From NCBI RefSeq assembly GCF_026262505.1, contig NC_067208.1:682001-746000 (forward strand): a DNA stretch of 64,000 nucleotides. The letters run 5' to 3'. The notes below the pieces were generated by a model. That model made no database searches. It worked only from the letters and a program-made list of their open reading frames with translations, and was not told where the DNA came from. Both the position numbers and the translations under genes were made by a program. Origin of the DNA: Trichomonas vaginalis G3. Taxonomy: Eukaryota > Parabasalia > Trichomonadida > Trichomonadidae. Numbering within the stretch: position 1 is the stretch's first letter; each line of letters begins with the position of its first letter. Below, one piece after another: positions 61,455 to 64,000 of the stretch.

Positions 61455-62447
61455 ATGAAGCATTTAATACATGACGTAGATGAAGACATGAATGAAAGCA
61501 GTGAAAAGCTCAACAGTTCTCTCATTCTTCCTTTCAGTAAGGACTATGAGTTCTGTTCAAATGGTGTGTATTTCTATTGTGGAAAGATGGGTTCAGGTAA
61601 GACATTTAACCTCATTCGTCATATACTCATAACAGAGCGTTTAGGAAACGACTCTTACTATGACCAAATCATTATATCAGCAACTTCAGACTCTATGGAC
61701 TCAACAGCGAAAACATTTATGTCAAAAGTTCAAGCCTCTGTCGTTAAAGTTCCAGACAGTGAACTCATTGAATTTCTTCAACGTTACATTCGACGTAAGA
61801 GGAAATATTATGCCATCGTTGAATTTATACAGTCAGGAATGCAAAAGACTTCTGAGGAGATGGAAAGAATTATTGACAAACACCACTTACGTCAATACTC
61901 AGGAGTTTACGATATGAAACGACTTACAAACTACATTCTGTCAAAACTTTCAAAATACCCCTTCAAAAAATATCCTTCAAACACTCTGCTCGTTTGTGAT
62001 GATTTCGCTGGTAAAGGTTTAGTGTCAAAACCAGACTCACCATTAGCTAACATCATTACTAAAGTCAGACATTACCACTTAACTGTAGCAATACTTATGC
62101 AAACATGGAGGTTTTTAGCTTTAAACATAAAACGTCTCATAACTGACTTCGTTATCTTTCAAGGTTTCTCACGTTATGATATTGAACTCATTTGGAAACA
62201 GTCAGGTATAACATTACCTTTTGAAGAAATTTGGGAAGCATATAAGTCTCTCATCTCTCCTCGTTCATACCTTGAGATTCATATCATGACTAATACCATT
62301 AAAGTCAAAAATATTCCATGGGAAACCAACATTGTTTTAAAGTTTAACCTTCAATTGACTGATGGTAAACAAATTCCATGCATCTCTGTCGCCATTTCTG
62401 TTAATATTTTTGCTGTCATTCATATCATCCACTTCCCCATCCGTTAG
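61455..62447 (+). CDS. A32-like DNA-packaging ATPase (element B, looks whole)
   Basis: 330 residues. Walker A GKMGSGKT at about 43-50, Walker B LLVCDDF at 178-184, sensor-like LTVAILMQTW at 209-218, and a C-terminal VIFQGFSRYDIELIWKQSG region. This is the FtsK/HerA-type packaging motor of Polintons, adenovirus-like and large DNA viruses. The last 111 bp overlap the convergent gene at 62337-62738, so the final 30 or so residues may be dispensable. Confidence 0.88.
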   Translation: MKHLIHDVDEDMNESSEKLNSSLILPFSKDYEFCSNGVYFYCGKMGSGKTFNLIRHILITERLGNDSYYDQIIISATSDSMDSTAKTFMSKVQASVVKVPDSELIEFLQRYIRRKRKYYAIVEFIQSGMQKTSEEMERIIDKHHLRQYSGVYDMKRLTNYILSKLSKYPFKKYPSNTLLVCDDFAGKGLVSKPDSPLANIITKVRHYHLTVAILMQTWRFLALNIKRLITDFVIFQGFSRYDIELIWKQSGITLPFEEIWEAYKSLISPRSYLEIHIMTNTIKVKNIPWETNIVLKFNLQLTDGKQIPCISVAISVNIFAVIHIIHFPIR

Positions 62448-62738
62448 CTTTTGAGGATATGCGTTAGAATAGCTGTTCTTAAATGAAGGCTTTTCACCTT
62501 TGAGAGCATAAACTCTATAACTTTCTGCATACTTTATGTTTGAACCTCCTGAGCCATCATTGACATAAATTTTTATAGGCTTCCACCCTTTGTTCATGTT
62601 CCTGCTTCTTCCCTTAGCTCTTTTGTTCAGTAGTTCTACATCTTTATACACAGCACCTGTCTCAGTGAATTCAACAATATTTTCATTCGTTAGCTTTACA
62701 TTCAAACCCTTGTCGAGTATATTGTTCATTTCATACAT
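62337..62738 (-). CDS. Unknown Gly/Lys-rich protein (B copy)
   Basis: About 133 residues from MYEMNNILDK; longer than the A copy, ending FTISQLKVKL. Strand-rich core GWKPIKIYVNDGSGG and ESYRVYALKGEK. Tail-to-tail overlap with the ATPase gene. No family recognised. Confidence 0.55.
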   Translation of the reverse strand: MYEMNNILDKGLNVKLTNENIVEFTETGAVYKDVELLNKRAKGRSRNMNKGWKPIKIYVNDGSGGSNIKYAESYRVYALKGEKPSFKNSYSNAYPQKLTDGEVDDMNDSKNINRNGDRDAWNLFTISQLKVKL

Positions 62739-62763
62739 ATAAAAGGTTTTTATTCTATATGAA

Positions 62764-63378
62764 ATGAGAAGCAAATCCATCTTAGCTGGTGCCGTTAATG
62801 TTCCAATTGAACCAACATCAAATGTTGACTCACGAACGACAAACAATATTGTCATAAAGAACTATAGTTCAGAGTGTTTGAAAGAACCAGAACCAGAGCT
62901 GAAATCCGTGAATTTAAACTCAGCTTCAAACGCTAACGCTACATCAGACGTTAAGTTAGAGTATCCACCACTGGACCAAATTCTTTCAAGAGAAGCCAAC
63001 GACAACCCTTACACAAATGTTCAAACAAATCCTTCAGATAACGTAGACCATTACCTTCTTCAGTTATACCAAACAATTTTACTCAAAGACGATAAGAAGC
63101 TTTTGACAAATCTTATAAGCAAGAACCAAATAATTCTAACAAAGGAGGACCTTGAAAATGTTATCTCACGAATAACAGGGAAACAATGTGTCATTGACTA
63201 TCTCGACCCTGAAATCGAATGCTGTGGTCAAACGCCACCATTCATGAAAATAGGTAACATCCGCATCATTGAAATACCAGGAACTCCAGGAGTTGAGTTT
63301 AAGTATAAATATTCGAATGAATATACAAAACTATCTACCGACTATAAACTTTGTTTGAAATATGTTTTAGTAAATTAA
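62764..63378 (+). CDS. Conserved element gene of unknown function (element B, whole)
   Basis: 204 residues. Polar N-terminus (MRSKSILAGAVNVPIEPTSN), helical middle (YLLQLYQTILLKDDKKLLTN), then a compact C-terminal domain: LENVISRITGKQCVIDYLDP, EIECCGQTPPFMKIGNIRII, VEFKYKYSNEYTKL. Homologues are in element A and, decayed, in element C. Two neighbouring cysteines are shared with element C. It faces the small gene at 63375 with a 4 bp overlap. A core virion or replication accessory is likely. Confidence 0.65.
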   Translation: MRSKSILAGAVNVPIEPTSNVDSRTTNNIVIKNYSSECLKEPEPELKSVNLNSASNANATSDVKLEYPPLDQILSREANDNPYTNVQTNPSDNVDHYLLQLYQTILLKDDKKLLTNLISKNQIILTKEDLENVISRITGKQCVIDYLDPEIECCGQTPPFMKIGNIRIIEIPGTPGVEFKYKYSNEYTKLSTDYKLCLKYVLVN

Positions 63379-63644
63379 AGCAATTTGTAATATCTGTCCA
63401 AAACTTCTTCAACAGTATCGAACTCATCTTCGTAATGCAAACCTAATCTTATTGACTTGGTGCAGTTTTCACTAACACAATATAGTGCTTTGCGCTCTGT
63501 GCCTTTGGTACTTTTTTCTGTTCTCTTGACCGACATAACTAACTCATTTGTTTCATCAAACAGCAACAACCAAAGTTCATGACCTAAAATATAACATTCA
63601 TACTTTATATTTTTAGCTCTGAGTTCTCTTGTAAGCCGTTGCAT
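63375..63644 (-). CDS. Small unknown protein (B copy)
   Basis: 89 residues. Relative to 25019-25240 it has ten extra residues (STKGTERKAL) encoded by AAAG/TTTG-looped near-palindromes at about 63485-63512. The N-terminus overlaps the end of penton-like gene 2 by 40 bp. Confidence 0.6.
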   Translation of the reverse strand: MQRLTRELRAKNIKYECYILGHELWLLLFDETNELVMSVKRTEKSTKGTERKALYCVSENCTKSIRLGLHYEDEFDTVEEVLDRYYKLL

Positions 63645-64000
63645 TTAATATTTTCTAAAAAGTCAACTTCAACAGTCATTCGCACTGGTGCCTTCAGTTC
63701 TACAGGCTCTCCTTGAAAGTCAACAAGTCTGAATTGCATGTCTTTCAAATTATGAGGACTAATGCGAACCCATTTACCTAAATGAGTTGCTATGACAGGA
63801 ACGTTTGGAATGAACATTGAATTGACTGCATAACAGAAAGACTTATATTCAACTGAACCTTTACTATTAACTCCCGAAATACCTGTGACATTAGCTATTT
63901 TAGACTCAATGTACAAACAATTGCCATAACATACGTATGGAACAGATTTCATTTCAATCGTTTTGTCAACACTTTTCAAAGGAAATGTCATATGGTATGC
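63605..64000 (-). CDS. Penton-like minor capsid protein 2 (B copy), cut by window end
   Basis: Visible 128 residues include VPYVCYGNCLYIESKIANVT and the MQFRLVDFQGEPVELKAPV strand described for 25201-25978. The 5' part lies beyond the window. Confidence 0.6.
   Translation of the reverse strand, partial: AYHMTFPLKSVDKTIEMKSVPYVCYGNCLYIESKIANVTGISGVNSKGSVEYKSFCYAVNSMFIPNVPVIATHLGKWVRISPHNLKDMQFRLVDFQGEPVELKAPVRMTVEVDFLENIKCNGLQENSELKI

Larger units (their letters stand above)
58983..64000. mobile_element. Polinton (Maverick) element B, left end only
   Basis: Starts AGTTAGTATCTCTAAGTCG, like element A, with the same inner order: virion-like gene, small gene, penton-like gene, ATPase, unknown pair, penton-like gene 2. 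From about 59700 it is nearly identical to A from 21305 on. The right part lies beyond the window. Young; about one break in the visible part. Confidence 0.9.

Overview
The window looks like nuclear DNA of a trichomonad, most probably Trichomonas vaginalis. I infer this from the AT-rich intergenic DNA, genes without visible introns, an initiator-like TCAYWW motif just before host start codons, lineage-typical surface proteins (beta-helix, glycine-rich), an AAAP amino-acid permease, and the density of very large Polinton (Maverick) elements. No database was consulted; all family names come from motifs read by eye.

Layout. (1) 1-14604: the right-hand part of an old, heavily decayed Polinton-like element (C). 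It carries KilA-N accessory genes inside repeat arrays, an A32-type ATPase, an SF3 (D5-like) helicase, a penton-like protein, a double-jelly-roll capsid gene and two virion-like proteins. It ends inside a host surface-protein gene. (2) 14605-20805: host DNA with the remainder of that gene, a 1.0 kb TTAA-flanked DNA transposon and three tandem beta-helix surface genes. (3) 20806-45542: a full-length 24.7 kb Polinton (A) with 656 bp terminal inverted repeats, a TGATTTA duplication, protein-primed-type PolB, retroviral-type integrase, packaging ATPase, major capsid, three penton-like proteins and a 956-residue fibre with collagen repeats and a phage-type tip. It also has a KilA-N accessory island into which a 1.9 kb Mutator-like element has jumped. 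(4) 45549-58982: host DNA with decayed glycine-rich and surface genes, a small unknown gene, the permease, and a 6.5 kb TTAA-flanked transposon with a transposase and a second TTAA element nested in it. (5) 58983-64000: the left end of another Polinton (B), nearly identical to A internally but with a different gene in its terminal repeat.

How the parts fit. A and B encode replication (PolB), integration (integrase) and virion assembly (ATPase, capsid, pentons, fibre), so they read as integrated virus-like genomes. A has about ten breaks and C more than twenty; the visible part of B has about one. C shares with A the capsid, penton, ATPase and accessory genes but shows an SF3 helicase where A has PolB. 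The KilA-N genes all sit behind one repeated 5' cassette and appear to move as modules between element types. The most notable observations are the phage-like fibre, in-frame palindromic mini-insertions that differ between A and B, a chain of three genes joined by TAAATG, hairpins near the element tips, and the swap of the gene carried in the terminal repeat.
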